A stretch of 64,000 bases of DNA, from positions 1,488,001-1,552,000 of the forward strand of contig NZ_CP117996.1 in NCBI RefSeq assembly GCF_028743715.1, in the 5' to 3' direction. Under the pieces are notes generated by a model. That model searched no databases and had not been told where the DNA came from. It saw nothing but the letters and a program-made list of their open reading frames with translations. The stretch is from Microbacterium sp. Clip185. Its GTDB lineage: Bacteria; Actinomycetota; Actinomycetes; Actinomycetales; Microbacteriaceae. The position numbers were made by a program, and so were the translations under genes. Positions 17,325 to 28,819 of this stretch are shown here, piece after piece. Position 1 is the stretch's first letter. Every line of letters begins with the position of its first letter.

Positions 17325-17618
17325 ATGGCTACGGACTACGACGCCCCCCGCAAGACCGAAGACGACAGCGAGTCCATCGAAGCGCTCAAGGAGCGCGTTC
17401 CGGACAAGATGTCCGGGGCCGTCGACGTCGAGGACGCCGACAACCCGTCGGGCTTCGAGCTGCCCGGCGCCGACCTTTCGGACCTGGAGCTCGACGTCGT
17501 CGTGCTCCCCGCGCAGGAGGACGAGTTCACCTGCGTCAGCTGCTTCCTGGTGAAGCACCGCTCACAGATCGACCACGAGGAGTCGCTCGGCGCTATCTGC
17601 GTGGAGTGCGCTGCCTGA
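17325..17618 (+). CDS. DUF4193 family protein
   Basis: 97-residue acidic protein of the actinobacteria-specific DUF4193 family, found next to sepH and dut in many genomes. The C-terminus carries two CxxC-type pairs, FTCVSCFLVKH and AICVECAA, that probably bind a metal; the N-terminal half is acidic and likely disordered. Function is unknown. The ATG at 17325 was chosen for the family start MATDYDAPRK. The last 26 bases overlap the 3' end of the convergent DUF3093 gene. Confidence 0.85.
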   Translation: MATDYDAPRKTEDDSESIEALKERVPDKMSGAVDVEDADNPSGFELPGADLSDLELDVVVLPAQEDEFTCVSCFLVKHRSQIDHEESLGAICVECAA

Positions 17619-18063
17619 CCTGCGCTCTGCGCACCGCCGCGGCGAGTCGGTCGGGGGTCCGTGAGGACACCACCCACGCCGGTGTCGGATCGTCCGCATC
17701 CTCGACGGGAACGACGACCGCCCCACCGATTCCGCCGCGCACCAGCATCCACGACCGAGGGTCGGCATCCCGGCCACGCGCGAACCGCGCGTCCTCGCCC
17801 GAGTAGGCGACCGGCTCTCCCAGAAGGTCGACCGGGATGTGGGCTCGACCCGCACGAAGCTCCCCACCAATGACCTCGACGCGAGGCGCGGTCGCCATCA
17901 GGGCCCAGACGATCAGGGCCGCGACCGCGACGCCCGCCACCAGCGCGAGAGTGGTGTCGACGGGGGAGAGGGCGAGCGCCACCATGGGGGCGCAGACCGC
18001 GGCTGCGACGAGCGTCCACAGCGAGGGGCTCAGGCGTTCGCGATAGACGACGTCGGAAGTCAT
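17593..18063 (-). CDS. DUF3093 membrane protein
   Basis: 156-residue protein of the actinobacterial DUF3093 family. Following the family start YRERLSPSLW are two closely spaced hydrophobic helices (about residues 15-52) and a soluble C-terminal domain of about 100 residues with WMLVRGGIGGAVVVPVED. Function is unknown. An in-frame ATG three codons upstream (18072) is an equally possible start. It diverges from dut, a neighbour conserved across actinobacteria, and its 3' end overlaps DUF4193 on the other strand. Confidence 0.82.
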   Translation of the reverse strand: MTSDVVYRERLSPSLWTLVAAAVCAPMVALALSPVDTTLALVAGVAVAALIVWALMATAPRVEVIGGELRAGRAHIPVDLLGEPVAYSGEDARFARGRDADPRSWMLVRGGIGGAVVVPVEDADDPTPAWVVSSRTPDRLAAAVRRAQVRQRTPRR

Positions 18064-18096
18064 GTTCTGCATTACCCTCGTGAGGTGGCCGAAAGC

Positions 18097-18540
18097 GTGG
18101 ACATCCCCATTATCGCGCCCGTCGTCCCGGCGTTCGCTCATCCGGGCGACGCCGGCGCCGACCTGATCGCCGCGGAGGGGGTGCGACTCGGTCCCGGAGA
18201 ACGTGCTCTCGTGGGCACCGGCGTGCGCATCGCGCTGCCCGAGGGGTACGCGGCGTTCGTCATGCCCCGTTCGGGGCTCGCGGCCAAGCACGGGGTGACG
18301 GTGGTCAACGCCCCGGGGACCGTCGATGCGGGTTACCGCGGCGAGATCAAGGTCGCGCTCCTGAACACCGACCGCACGGAGGCCTACGAGGTCTCGGCGG
18401 GGGACCGGATCGCGCAGCTGGTGGTCCTTCCGATCCCGCCGGTGCGCTTCCTGCCGGTCGACGAGCTGCCCGCCAGCGTGCGCGGCGAAGGGGGCTTCGG
18501 CTCCACCGGATACGACACTTCTGCGAGGACGACCCGATGA
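18097..18540 (+). CDS. dut: dUTP diphosphatase (dUTPase)
   Basis: Trimeric enzyme that hydrolyses dUTP to dUMP and pyrophosphate, keeping uracil out of DNA and supplying thymidylate synthesis. The 147-residue protein has all five dUTPase motifs in order: AGADLIA, PRSGLAAKHG, NAPGTVDAGYRGEI (catalytic Asp), GDRIAQLV, and the C-terminal arm GEGGFGSTG. The GTG at 18097 is supported by GAGGTG eight bases upstream; a GTG at 18085 is possible but lacks a site. The stop overlaps the DUF3710 start (ATGA), so the two are likely co-translated. Confidence 0.95.
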   Translation: MDIPIIAPVVPAFAHPGDAGADLIAAEGVRLGPGERALVGTGVRIALPEGYAAFVMPRSGLAAKHGVTVVNAPGTVDAGYRGEIKVALLNTDRTEAYEVSAGDRIAQLVVLPIPPVRFLPVDELPASVRGEGGFGSTGYDTSARTTR

Positions 18541-19136
18541 CCGACGCATCTCTGGAACCGAGCGGCAAGAGCGCTCCGATCGACCGCGAGACCGCGGGAC
18601 CCTTCGACGAGTCGGAGGTGAACCCGGTTCGTCCCTACATCGATCTGGGTGCGATCAAGGTGCTGCCGCGCGAGGGGCTCAACCTGCGGCTGGAGGTCGA
18701 GGAGCAGACGAAGCGCATCGTCGCCGTCGGACTCGACTATGCGGACTCCACGCTCCAGGTGCAGCCGTTCGCCGCGCCCCGCTCCAGCGGGCTCTGGGAG
18801 GAGACCCGAGAGCAGATCCGCCAGCAGGTACGTCAGCAGGGCGGGCGGGTCGAGGAGCGTGAGGGGCCGCTCGGCCCGGAGCTGCTCGCCGAGGTCCCGG
18901 TCGTCGTCGCCGGCGACGCCGGAAGCGGCGCCAAGCGGCTCGCGCGCTTCGTCGGCGTCGACGGTCCTCGCTGGTTCCTGCGCGGTGTGATCGGAGGAGC
19001 GGCGACGTCCAACGTCGACGCCGCGGCTCAGATCGAGGATCTCTTCCGATCGCTCGTGGTGGTCCGCGGTGGCACGCCGATGCCGCCGCGCGACCTGATC
19101 CCTCTGAAGATGCCGGCGACCCCGGGCGCCGCGTGA
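18537..19136 (+). CDS. DUF3710 family protein
   Basis: 199-residue actinobacterial DUF3710 protein of unknown function. The N-terminus is charged and probably disordered; the core carries YIDLGAIKVLP, VQPFAAPRSSGLWEETREQI and RFVGVDGPRWFLRGVI, with a C-terminal PLKMP. No membrane helix is seen. It overlaps dut upstream by four bases and DUF3159 downstream by four bases, an arrangement conserved in actinobacteria, so the three probably share one transcript. Confidence 0.87.
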   Translation: MTDASLEPSGKSAPIDRETAGPFDESEVNPVRPYIDLGAIKVLPREGLNLRLEVEEQTKRIVAVGLDYADSTLQVQPFAAPRSSGLWEETREQIRQQVRQQGGRVEEREGPLGPELLAEVPVVVAGDAGSGAKRLARFVGVDGPRWFLRGVIGGAATSNVDAAAQIEDLFRSLVVVRGGTPMPPRDLIPLKMPATPGAA

Positions 19137-19921
19137 GCTCCGACGAGACGCACGGCGAGCGGCCGTCGCTGGAACCGCCGGCGCCCGCCGAGCCCCGCGC
19201 GTCCGAGCTCATCGGATCCGCTCTGGGCGCGGCCGCGCGACGCGCGGGGCTGGACCCGGCGCAGGAGGCGAGCACGGGTCACGTGGTGTGGCGGGCCATC
19301 GGCGGATGGCGCGGCATCATCGAGTCCGTGCTTCCGAGCCTCGTCTTCGTGGTCACCTTCACGGCGACGCAGGACCCCGCGGTCGGGACAGGGAACCTCC
19401 CGCTGTCCCTCGGGCTGTCGGTGGGCATCGCGGCGTTGTTCACGGTGGTGCGCCTGATCTGGCGGAGCAACGCTTCGCCCGCGCTCGGCGGTCTGATCGC
19501 CGCGGCCCTCGCGGCCGGACTGGCCTTGTGGACCGGCCGCGGTGAGGACAACTTCCTCCTCGGGTTTTTCATCAATGGGGGCTATGGTGCTGCCTTCGTC
19601 GTCTCGGCCTTCATCGGCTGGCCCATCATCGGACTCGCCGCAGGGTGGCTCATGGGTGAAGCGACCGCGTGGCGGAGCGACCGGCGCAAACGTCGCACCT
19701 TCTTCTGGCTCACGCTGGTCTGGGGGCTGTTCTTCTTCACGAAGTTGGCGGTCCAGCTGCCGTTCTATCTTTCGGGCGATGTGACCACACTCGGCGTGCT
19801 GAAGATCGCGATGGGGCTCCCGCTGTTCGCACCGTTGCTCGCGGTGACATGGCTGGTCGTCCGAGCGTCATACCCTCGAACCGGCGCCGTGTCCGACGCG
19901 GAAGGGTCCACCCGCCGGTGA
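19133..19921 (+). CDS. DUF3159 membrane protein
   Basis: 262-residue DUF3159 protein, predicted inner membrane, function unknown. A charged N-terminal tail of about 55 residues precedes roughly six hydrophobic segments (about 61-79, 88-109, 116-134, 140-174, 188-212 and 222-245), with family features such as SLVFVVTFT and FFINGGYGAAF. The GTG start lies in the DUF3710 stop region (GTGA). It is the last gene of the dut group; no clear hairpin terminator follows, and the next gene acnA has its own promoter region. Confidence 0.87.
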   Translation: MSSDETHGERPSLEPPAPAEPRASELIGSALGAAARRAGLDPAQEASTGHVVWRAIGGWRGIIESVLPSLVFVVTFTATQDPAVGTGNLPLSLGLSVGIAALFTVVRLIWRSNASPALGGLIAAALAAGLALWTGRGEDNFLLGFFINGGYGAAFVVSAFIGWPIIGLAAGWLMGEATAWRSDRRKRRTFFWLTLVWGLFFFTKLAVQLPFYLSGDVTTLGVLKIAMGLPLFAPLLAVTWLVVRASYPRTGAVSDAEGSTRR

Positions 19922-19925
19922 TACT

Positions 19926-19949
19926 ATTTATCTCGACATCGAGATAAAT
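19926..19949. promoter_or_regulatory. 24-bp perfect palindrome upstream of acnA
   Basis: Arms ATTTATCTCGA and TCGAGATAAAT separated by CA. It is A/T-rich in a high-G+C context and starts five bases after the DUF3159 stop. Its size and symmetry fit an operator for a dimeric winged-helix regulator such as a MarR-type protein; the regulator is not identified. A possible -10 (TACTAT, 19923-19928) overlaps its left edge. Confidence 0.6.
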
Positions 19950-19959
19950 TTCCGGGCGA

Positions 19960-19978
19960 CGGGGTAAGGCTTACCTTC
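19960..19978. promoter_or_regulatory. Iron-box-like operator (DtxR/IdeR type) upstream of acnA
   Basis: The core GGTAAG-G-CTTACC is a perfect inverted repeat. It matches about 14 of 19 positions of a DtxR/IdeR-type iron box. It lies 83 bases before the aconitase start. Aconitase is a 4Fe-4S enzyme, so iron-linked control is plausible. Confidence 0.5.
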
Positions 19979-20061
19979 CTAGCAACCCCTTCCGGACGCG
20001 GGGAAGATGGGCAGATCGGGCCCCGCGACGACGCCCGTGAACGCCGACGAAGGAGACAGAC

Positions 20062-22896
<2,835 letters not shown>

Positions 22897-22909
22897 GCGT
22901 TCGCACCCG

Positions 22910-22946
22910 GACGGGTCGGTCCTGGCAAGGGACCGGCCCGTCTTTT
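22910..22946 (+). terminator. Rho-independent terminator of acnA
   Basis: A 13-bp stem (GACGGGTCGGTCC with GGACCGGCCCGTC, one G-U pair), a seven-base loop and TTTT directly after it, starting 14 bases past the acnA stop. Confidence 0.85.
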
Positions 22947-22957
22947 GCTGCAGCGGC

Positions 22958-22963
22958 TAACCT
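22958..22963 (+). promoter_or_regulatory. Leaderless -10 element of the DUF2200 gene
   Basis: TAACCT ends six bases before the ATG at 22970, immediately downstream of the acnA terminator, with no clear ribosome site. Confidence 0.45.
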
Positions 22964-22969
22964 GTGGAG

Positions 22970-23341
22970 ATGAGCCGGATCTTCGCGACGCCGTTCGCCG
23001 ACATCTACCCGCTCTACGTGGCCAAGATCGAGCGGAAGGGGCGCACCAGCGCCGAGCTCGACGAGGTCATCCGGTGGCTCACGGGGTTCGAGGACCGGGA
23101 TATCTCCCGTCACCTCGCCGAGCGCACGAGCCTCGAGGAGTTCTTCGCGCAGGCGCACCTGAACCCGCACGTCGATCGGATCACCGGTGTGGTCTGCGGC
23201 ATCCGCGTCGAGGAGATCGAAGACCCGCTCATGCAGCGCATCCGCTACCTCGACAAGCTCGTCGACGAACTCGCGAAGGGACGCCCGATGGCGAAGGTGT
23301 TGCGGCAGGAGCCCGCAGGCGCCGGGGGGACCCGCTCATGA
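22970..23341 (+). CDS. DUF2200 family protein
   Basis: 123-residue DUF2200 protein with the family start RIFATPFADIYPLYVAKIERKGRT, seen in parts as IFATPFADIYPLYV and WLTGFEDRDI, and a C-terminal LVDELAKGRPMAKVLR. The function is unknown; members are small cytosolic proteins of many bacteria. A GTG two codons upstream is an alternative start, but TAACCT six bases before the ATG favours a leaderless ATG start. The stop overlaps an ATG at 23338 that is in frame with dxs, so the two may be coupled. Confidence 0.8.
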   Translation: MSRIFATPFADIYPLYVAKIERKGRTSAELDEVIRWLTGFEDRDISRHLAERTSLEEFFAQAHLNPHVDRITGVVCGIRVEEIEDPLMQRIRYLDKLVDELAKGRPMAKVLRQEPAGAGGTRS

Positions 23342-23370
23342 CGGCCTCGCCCGAGAGGAAGGGAACAGAT

Positions 23371-25329
23371 ATGTCGTTGTTGTCCGACGTCACCCGGCCG
23401 AGCGATCTGCGCACCCTGACGACCGCTCAGCTCGAAGAGCTCGCGGGAGAGATCCGCGCCTTCCTCATCGAGAACGTGGCGCGCACGGGAGGACACCTCG
23501 GACCGAACCTCGGGGTCGTGGAGCTCACCATCGCGTTGCACCGCGTGTTCGACTCCCCGAACGACCCCATCGTCTTCGATACCGGGCATCAGTCATACGT
23601 GCACAAGCTGCTCACCGGACGGCAGGACTTCTCGGCGCTTCGCTCGCGCGGGGGCCTGGCCGGCTACCCGCAGCGGTCGGAGAGCGAGCACGACATCGTC
23701 GAGTCTTCGCACGCCTCCAGCTCGCTCAGCTGGGCAGACGGCATCTCTCGTGCCTTCGCGCAGACGGGGCGTCGGGACCGGCACGTCGTTGCCGTCGTCG
23801 GCGACGGTGCGCTCACCGGCGGCATGACCTGGGAGGCGCTCAACAACATCTCCGACGACAACGACCGCAACCTCGTCATCGTCGTCAACGACAACGGCCG
23901 CTCCTATGCGCCGACGATCGGCGGGATGGCACGCTATCTGAATCGCGTCCGCACCGCCGATGCCTACCAGAGCCTGCACCGCGGTTCACGTAACCTCATC
24001 ACCCGCCTGGGCCCTGCGGCGCGCGCGTTCTATCGGGGCGTTCGCGGCGGCACACGGGGCTTCCTGTCCCGTTTCACCAACAACGAGGCGCTGTACTCCA
24101 ACCTCGACATCAAGTACCTGGGCCCGATCGACGGGCACGACATCCGGGCGCTGCTGGAGACACTCGAGCTGGCGAAGAACTACGGTGCTCCCGTGATCGT
24201 GCACACCATCACGGAGAAGGGCCGCGGCTATCAGCCCGCCGTCGAGGACGAGGCCGACCAGTTCCACGCCGTCGGCCGCATCGACCCCGTGACGGGTGCG
24301 ACGCTCGGCTCGAGCGCGGGGACGGCGTGGACCGACGTCTTCGCGGAGGAACTCGCGCGCATCGGCGCGGCGCGTCCTGATGTGATCGCCGTCACCGCGG
24401 CGATGCTGCGCCCCACGGGTCTTCTGCCCTTCGCGCAGCAGTTCCCCGATCGGGTCTACGACGTCGGGATCGCCGAGCAGCACGCGGCCGCATCCGCGGC
24501 AGGTCTCGCCTACGGCGGTCTGCATCCGGTGGTGGCGATCTACGCGACGTTCATGAACCGTGCGTTCGATCAGGTGCTGATGGATGTGGCGTTGCACCGC
24601 GCGGGCGTGACGTTCGTCCTGGACCGCGCCGGCGTGACCGGGCCGGATGGGCCGAGCCACCACGGGATCTGGGATCTCGCGATGCTGCAGCTGGTTCCTC
24701 GCATCCGGATCGCCGCGCCACGCGACGCTGCCCGGCTGCGTGAGGAACTCGCGGAAGCCGTGGAGGTCTCGGATGCACCGACCGTGCTGCGCTATCCGAA
24801 GGGAGCGGTGGGCGAGGAACTCCCCGCCGTCGAGCGTCTGCACGATGGTGTCGACGTGCTCGCGAAGCCGCAAGCGGCAGACGTGCTCATCATCGGCATC
24901 GGTCCCATGGCGCACACGGCGATGGAGGTCGCCGAGCGACTGTCCGCGCAGGGAATCGGTGCGACGGTCGTCGATCCCCGATGGGTGGTCCCCGTGGCCG
25001 GCTCGCTCATCGAGCTGGCCGCCGCGCACCGCCTGGTGATCACGATCGAGGACGGCATCCGGGTGGGCGGCATCGGTACCCGCATCCGTCAGGTGCTCCG
25101 CGAGAACGGCGTCGATACGGCCGTGGACGAGCTCGGGGTGCCGGACGAGTTCATCGATCACGCCTCCCGCGACCAGATCCTGGTGGATGCGGGCCTCACG
25201 GCCGCCAAGATCGCCCAGGACGTCGTGGCGCAGGTGCTGGGTACCCGGATCCCCGTCGCTCGAGGATCGAAGGATGCGGCCGATCTCCGTGTCCCGGACG
25301 ACGAAGGCGTCGGCTCTCGCAAGGCGTGA
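23371..25329 (+). CDS. dxs: 1-deoxy-D-xylulose-5-phosphate synthase
   Basis: Thiamine-diphosphate enzyme that condenses pyruvate and glyceraldehyde 3-phosphate, the first step of the MEP isoprenoid pathway. It has 652 residues. It shows the N-terminal His region ARTGGHLGPNLGVVELT, the ThDP motif GDGALTGGMTWEALNN, the linker ending in YLGPIDGHD, and the transketolase pyrimidine and C-terminal domains (FDVGIAEQHA-type YDVGIAEQHAAASAAG, RAGVTGPDGPSHHG). The ATG at 23371 has GAGGAAGG upstream and gives the usual MSLL start. An ATG at 23338 overlapping the DUF2200 stop is an alternative. Confidence 0.96.
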   Translation: MSLLSDVTRPSDLRTLTTAQLEELAGEIRAFLIENVARTGGHLGPNLGVVELTIALHRVFDSPNDPIVFDTGHQSYVHKLLTGRQDFSALRSRGGLAGYPQRSESEHDIVESSHASSSLSWADGISRAFAQTGRRDRHVVAVVGDGALTGGMTWEALNNISDDNDRNLVIVVNDNGRSYAPTIGGMARYLNRVRTADAYQSLHRGSRNLITRLGPAARAFYRGVRGGTRGFLSRFTNNEALYSNLDIKYLGPIDGHDIRALLETLELAKNYGAPVIVHTITEKGRGYQPAVEDEADQFHAVGRIDPVTGATLGSSAGTAWTDVFAEELARIGAARPDVIAVTAAMLRPTGLLPFAQQFPDRVYDVGIAEQHAAASAAGLAYGGLHPVVAIYATFMNRAFDQVLMDVALHRAGVTFVLDRAGVTGPDGPSHHGIWDLAMLQLVPRIRIAAPRDAARLREELAEAVEVSDAPTVLRYPKGAVGEELPAVERLHDGVDVLAKPQAADVLIIGIGPMAHTAMEVAERLSAQGIGATVVDPRWVVPVAGSLIELAAAHRLVITIEDGIRVGGIGTRIRQVLRENGVDTAVDELGVPDEFIDHASRDQILVDAGLTAAKIAQDVVAQVLGTRIPVARGSKDAADLRVPDDEGVGSRKA

Positions 25330-25341
25330 CGCGCCGGAACA

Positions 25342-25381
25342 ACGAAGGGGCGGCCCACCGATCGGTGGGCCGCCCCTTCGT
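25342..25381. terminator. Bidirectional terminator between dxs and the fadB-type gene
   Basis: A perfect 40-bp palindrome (arm starts ACGAAGGGGCGGCCCACC) lies between two convergent stop codons (25329 and 25388). The arm begins with A/T-bearing bases on both sides, giving short U-runs only, so termination probably relies on stem strength. Confidence 0.8.
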
Positions 25382-25387
25382 CGTTCG

Positions 25388-27532
25388 TCAGGCGCCGACG
25401 CCGCGGATCGGGGGGTTGTGGAACGTCGCCCCGAACACGCGCTCCGACGCGCCCTCTCGATCGAGATAGGGCGATGCCCCGCCATCGATGAACGGCCAGC
25501 CGGCGCCGAGGATGAGGCACAGATCGATGTCCTGCACCTCCGGCACGACCTCGTCGTCCAGCATGATGCGGATCTCCTGTGCGAGTCCGTCCTGTACGCG
25601 CTGGAGGATCTCCGCCTCAGCGACGGGCGTCGTGCCCAGAGCTGGCTTCAGCACCTTCTCCGCCGCCTTCGTCCAGCCGGTGACCCGTCCGTTCTTGTCC
25701 TTCTCCACGATCTGGGACAGCTCTGCGAGCTCGTGGAAGTTCTCCGAAGCGAAGAACCGGTCGGGGAACGCATGCGCCATCGTGTCCTGCACGTGCGCGG
25801 CCACCTTCCAGCCGACGAGATCGATCAGCTGGAACGGCGTCATCGGCAGGCCGAGGGGCGCGAACGCCTTCTCGACGGTCAGCAGCGGAGTGCCCTCGTA
25901 GACCGCGCGCGCCGCCTCACCCATGACCTTGGCCAGCAGTCGGTTGACGACGAAGCCGGGAGCGTCGGCGGTGAGCACCGCGTTCTTGCCGAGGCCCTTG
26001 GCCACGACGAATGCGGTGGACAGCGCCGCATCCGAGGTCGCCTCCGTCTTGACCACCTCGATCAGGGGCATGACGGCGACGGGGTTGAAGAAGTGGAAGC
26101 CGACCAGGCGCTCGGGGTGAGCGAGCTTGGACCCGATCTCGGTGACCGACAGCGATGAGGTGTTGGTCGCGAGGATCGCGTCGTCGGCGACGATCGACTC
26201 GATCTCCGCGAACACCTGCTGCTTGACGCCGACTTCCTCGAAGACGGCCTCGATGACGAAGTCGCAGTCCGCGTACTGCGACTTGTCGGTCGTGCCGGTG
26301 ACGAGCCCGCGCAGCTGGTTAGCGGCGTCGGCGTCAAGCCGACCCTTCGCCTCCAGCTTGCCGATCTCCTCGTGGATGTGCGCGACGCCCTTGTCCACTC
26401 GAGCCTGATCGATATCGGTGATGAGCACAGGCACCCGGAGCTTGCGCACGAACAGCAGCGCGAACTGGCTGGCCATGAGGCCGGCGCCGATGACGCCGAC
26501 CTTCGTGACCTTCTTCGAGAGCGCCTTGTCGGGTGCACCGACCGGGCGCTTGGCGCGCTTCTGCACGAGGTCGAACGCGTACATCGAGGCGGCGAACTGG
26601 TCGCCGATGACGAGATCTGCGAGCGCCTCGTCTTCGCGCGCGAAGCCCTCCGCCCTGGTGCCGCCCTTGGCCTCGTCGAGAAGCTCGAGAGCGACGTAGG
26701 GAGAGCGCGGGACGGTGCCGATGCGGCTCTCGAGCATGCCGCGCGCCATCTTGATCGCGATGGGCCATTTCGTGAGGCGCTCGATCTTGCCGGGCTCGTT
26801 CTTGCGTTCCACCTTGATCGTGCCGCCGATGACGCCGTCAGCCCAGACGAGCGACTCCTCGAGGAAGTTCGCCGGCGAGAAGATCGCGTCGAACATCCCG
26901 AGTTCGTATGCCTGGCGCGGCTTGAGAGTCCGGTTCTGCTTCAGCGGGTTCGAGATGACGACCTCGAGCGCCTTCTCGATGCCGATGAGGTTGGGGAGCA
27001 GGTATGACCCGCCCCAGCCCGGGATGATGCCCAGGAACACCTCGGGCAACGCGATGGCGGCCGCGGATGCGTCGACGGTGCGGTAGGTGGAGTTGAGCGC
27101 GATCTCGACCCCACCACCCAGCGCCAGGCCGTTCACGAAGGCGAAGGAGGGTACGCCGAGCTCCGACAAGCGACCCAACACCTGATGACCGCGCTGCGCG
27201 ATGAGCTTGGCGGCATCCCGCGAGGGGACCTTCGAGACATCCGAGAGGTCTGCGCCCGCGGCGAGGATGTATTGCTTGCCCGTGATGCCGACGGCCTGGA
27301 TCTCGCCCGCGGCGGCGCGGGCGGCGAGGGCCGTGAGAGTGTCGCCGAGCTCTTTCAGCGTGGCCGGTCCGAGGGTGTTCGGTCGCGTGTGGTCCCGGCC
27401 GTTGTCGAGCGTGATGAGCGCCAGAACCTTGCCGGAGGGCAGCCGGATGTCGCGCACGGGGGAGTGGGTGACGACCTCGTCGCCGCTGAACTGATCGAGC
27501 GGCGAGAAGTCGATGGCGTCGTAATCGGTCAT
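25388..27532 (-). CDS. fadB: Fatty acid beta-oxidation multifunctional enzyme (enoyl-CoA hydratase / 3-hydroxyacyl-CoA dehydrogenase)
   Basis: 714-residue FadB/FadJ-type protein. The N-terminal crotonase domain (about 1-300) shows GADLSDVSK, NGLALGGGVEIAL and ALPEVFLGIIPGWGG, whose two Glu residues are catalytic in hydratases. The middle has the NAD-binding fold VGVIGAGLMASQFALLF (about 345) and the HAD signature EAVFEEVGVKQQVF, NTSSLSVTEIG and GFHFFNPV. The C-terminal 3HCDH domain shows DAPGFVVNRLL. It degrades fatty acids with the adjacent thiolase. The start at 27532 lies eight bases after the thiolase stop; a GTG at 27544 overlapping that stop is an alternative. Confidence 0.93.
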   Translation of the reverse strand: MTDYDAIDFSPLDQFSGDEVVTHSPVRDIRLPSGKVLALITLDNGRDHTRPNTLGPATLKELGDTLTALAARAAAGEIQAVGITGKQYILAAGADLSDVSKVPSRDAAKLIAQRGHQVLGRLSELGVPSFAFVNGLALGGGVEIALNSTYRTVDASAAAIALPEVFLGIIPGWGGSYLLPNLIGIEKALEVVISNPLKQNRTLKPRQAYELGMFDAIFSPANFLEESLVWADGVIGGTIKVERKNEPGKIERLTKWPIAIKMARGMLESRIGTVPRSPYVALELLDEAKGGTRAEGFAREDEALADLVIGDQFAASMYAFDLVQKRAKRPVGAPDKALSKKVTKVGVIGAGLMASQFALLFVRKLRVPVLITDIDQARVDKGVAHIHEEIGKLEAKGRLDADAANQLRGLVTGTTDKSQYADCDFVIEAVFEEVGVKQQVFAEIESIVADDAILATNTSSLSVTEIGSKLAHPERLVGFHFFNPVAVMPLIEVVKTEATSDAALSTAFVVAKGLGKNAVLTADAPGFVVNRLLAKVMGEAARAVYEGTPLLTVEKAFAPLGLPMTPFQLIDLVGWKVAAHVQDTMAHAFPDRFFASENFHELAELSQIVEKDKNGRVTGWTKAAEKVLKPALGTTPVAEAEILQRVQDGLAQEIRIMLDDEVVPEVQDIDLCLILGAGWPFIDGGASPYLDREGASERVFGATFHNPPIRGVGA

Positions 27533-27540
27533 GTTCGCAC

Positions 27541-28746
27541 TCACTTCCGCTTCTTGCCGTCGAAGAACGGGTTCTCCCAGATGACCGAGCCGCCCTGCCC
27601 CAGCCCCACGCACATCGCCGTGAGTCCGTAGCGGACATCCGGCCGTTCGCGGAACTGCGCGGCGAGCTGGATCATCAGACGCACACCGGATGCGGCCAGC
27701 GGGTGTCCGAGCGCGATGGCGCCGCCCCACGGGTTCACACGCGGGTCGTCATCGGCGATCCCGAAATGGTCGAGCAGGGAGATCACCTGGATCGCGAAGG
27801 CCTCGTTCAGCTCGAACAGACCGATGTCGTCGATCGTCAGTCCCGCCTTGCGCAGGGCCTTCTCCGTTGCGGGGATCGGCCCGATGCCCATGATCTCCGG
27901 CTGCACGCCGGCGAAGGCGAAGGAGACGAGACGCATCTTGGGTTGCAGCCCGAGTTCCTTGACAGCGCCGCCGCCCGCGAGCAGGCCCATCGTGGCGCCG
28001 TCGGTCAACGGGGACGAGGTGCCCGCCGTCACACGACCGTGAGGGCGGAACGGGGTCTTCAGGGTCGCGAGCTGTTCCAGCGTCGTCTCGGGGCGGCGTC
28101 CCTCATCTTCGGTGGCGAGGCCCCACGCGCCGTCCGCGTCCTTGATCGCCACCGGGACGAGGTCTGGCTGGAACTTCCCGTTCTCGTACGCCGCCTGCGC
28201 CTTGTGCTGGCTGAGCATGCCGAACATGTCGCTACGCTCGCGCGTCAGGTGCGGGAAACGGTCGAAGATACGCTCCGCGGTCACGCCCATGTTCAGCGCT
28301 CCCGGGTCGACCATCCGCTCGGCGATGAATCGCGGATTCGGGTCGGCGTTGGCTCCGATGGGGTGACGCCCCATGTGCTCCACACCGCCGGCGAGGGCGA
28401 CGTCGTACATGCCGACGCCGATGGAGCCGGCCATCGTGGTGACGCTGGTCATGGCGCCGGCGCACATGCGGTCGATCGCGAAGCCGGGAACCGTCATCGG
28501 CAAGCCGGCGAGGATCGCGGCGGATCGGCCGAGGGTGAGTCCCTGGTCGCCCGTCTGGCTGGTCGCTGCGATGGCGACATCGTCGATGCGGTCCGCGGGG
28601 ACCTGCGGATTGCGCTCCATGACGCCGATGATCGTCTTGACCACCAGATCGTCCGCGCGGGTGTTCCAGTACATGCCCTTCTCGCCGGCGCGCCCGAAGG
28701 GCGTACGCATGCCGTCGACGAAGAAGACGTCCGAAATCTCGGCCAC
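27541..28746 (-). CDS. fadA: Acetyl-CoA C-acyltransferase (thiolase)
   Basis: 401-residue thiolase that cleaves 3-ketoacyl-CoA to acetyl-CoA and a shortened acyl-CoA. Three thiolase signatures are present: the nucleophile Cys in IDRMCAGAMTSV, the His motif NPWGGAIALGHPLAASG, and the C-terminal Cys in AMCVGLGQGGSVI. ELNEAFA is also present. The GTG start at 28746 has GGAGG five bases upstream. It forms the usual pair with the fadB-type gene downstream. The unit lies next to RNase D and DUF3000 in an order common to actinobacteria. Confidence 0.94.
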   Translation of the reverse strand: MAEISDVFFVDGMRTPFGRAGEKGMYWNTRADDLVVKTIIGVMERNPQVPADRIDDVAIAATSQTGDQGLTLGRSAAILAGLPMTVPGFAIDRMCAGAMTSVTTMAGSIGVGMYDVALAGGVEHMGRHPIGANADPNPRFIAERMVDPGALNMGVTAERIFDRFPHLTRERSDMFGMLSQHKAQAAYENGKFQPDLVPVAIKDADGAWGLATEDEGRRPETTLEQLATLKTPFRPHGRVTAGTSSPLTDGATMGLLAGGGAVKELGLQPKMRLVSFAFAGVQPEIMGIGPIPATEKALRKAGLTIDDIGLFELNEAFAIQVISLLDHFGIADDDPRVNPWGGAIALGHPLAASGVRLMIQLAAQFRERPDVRYGLTAMCVGLGQGGSVIWENPFFDGKKRK

Positions 28747-28819
28747 TCTGCCTCCAATGATCGGGGTTTCCTCCAACGTAGGAGGGGCTCCGGGCCGGAA
28801 AAAACCGGTTGGGTCGAAC

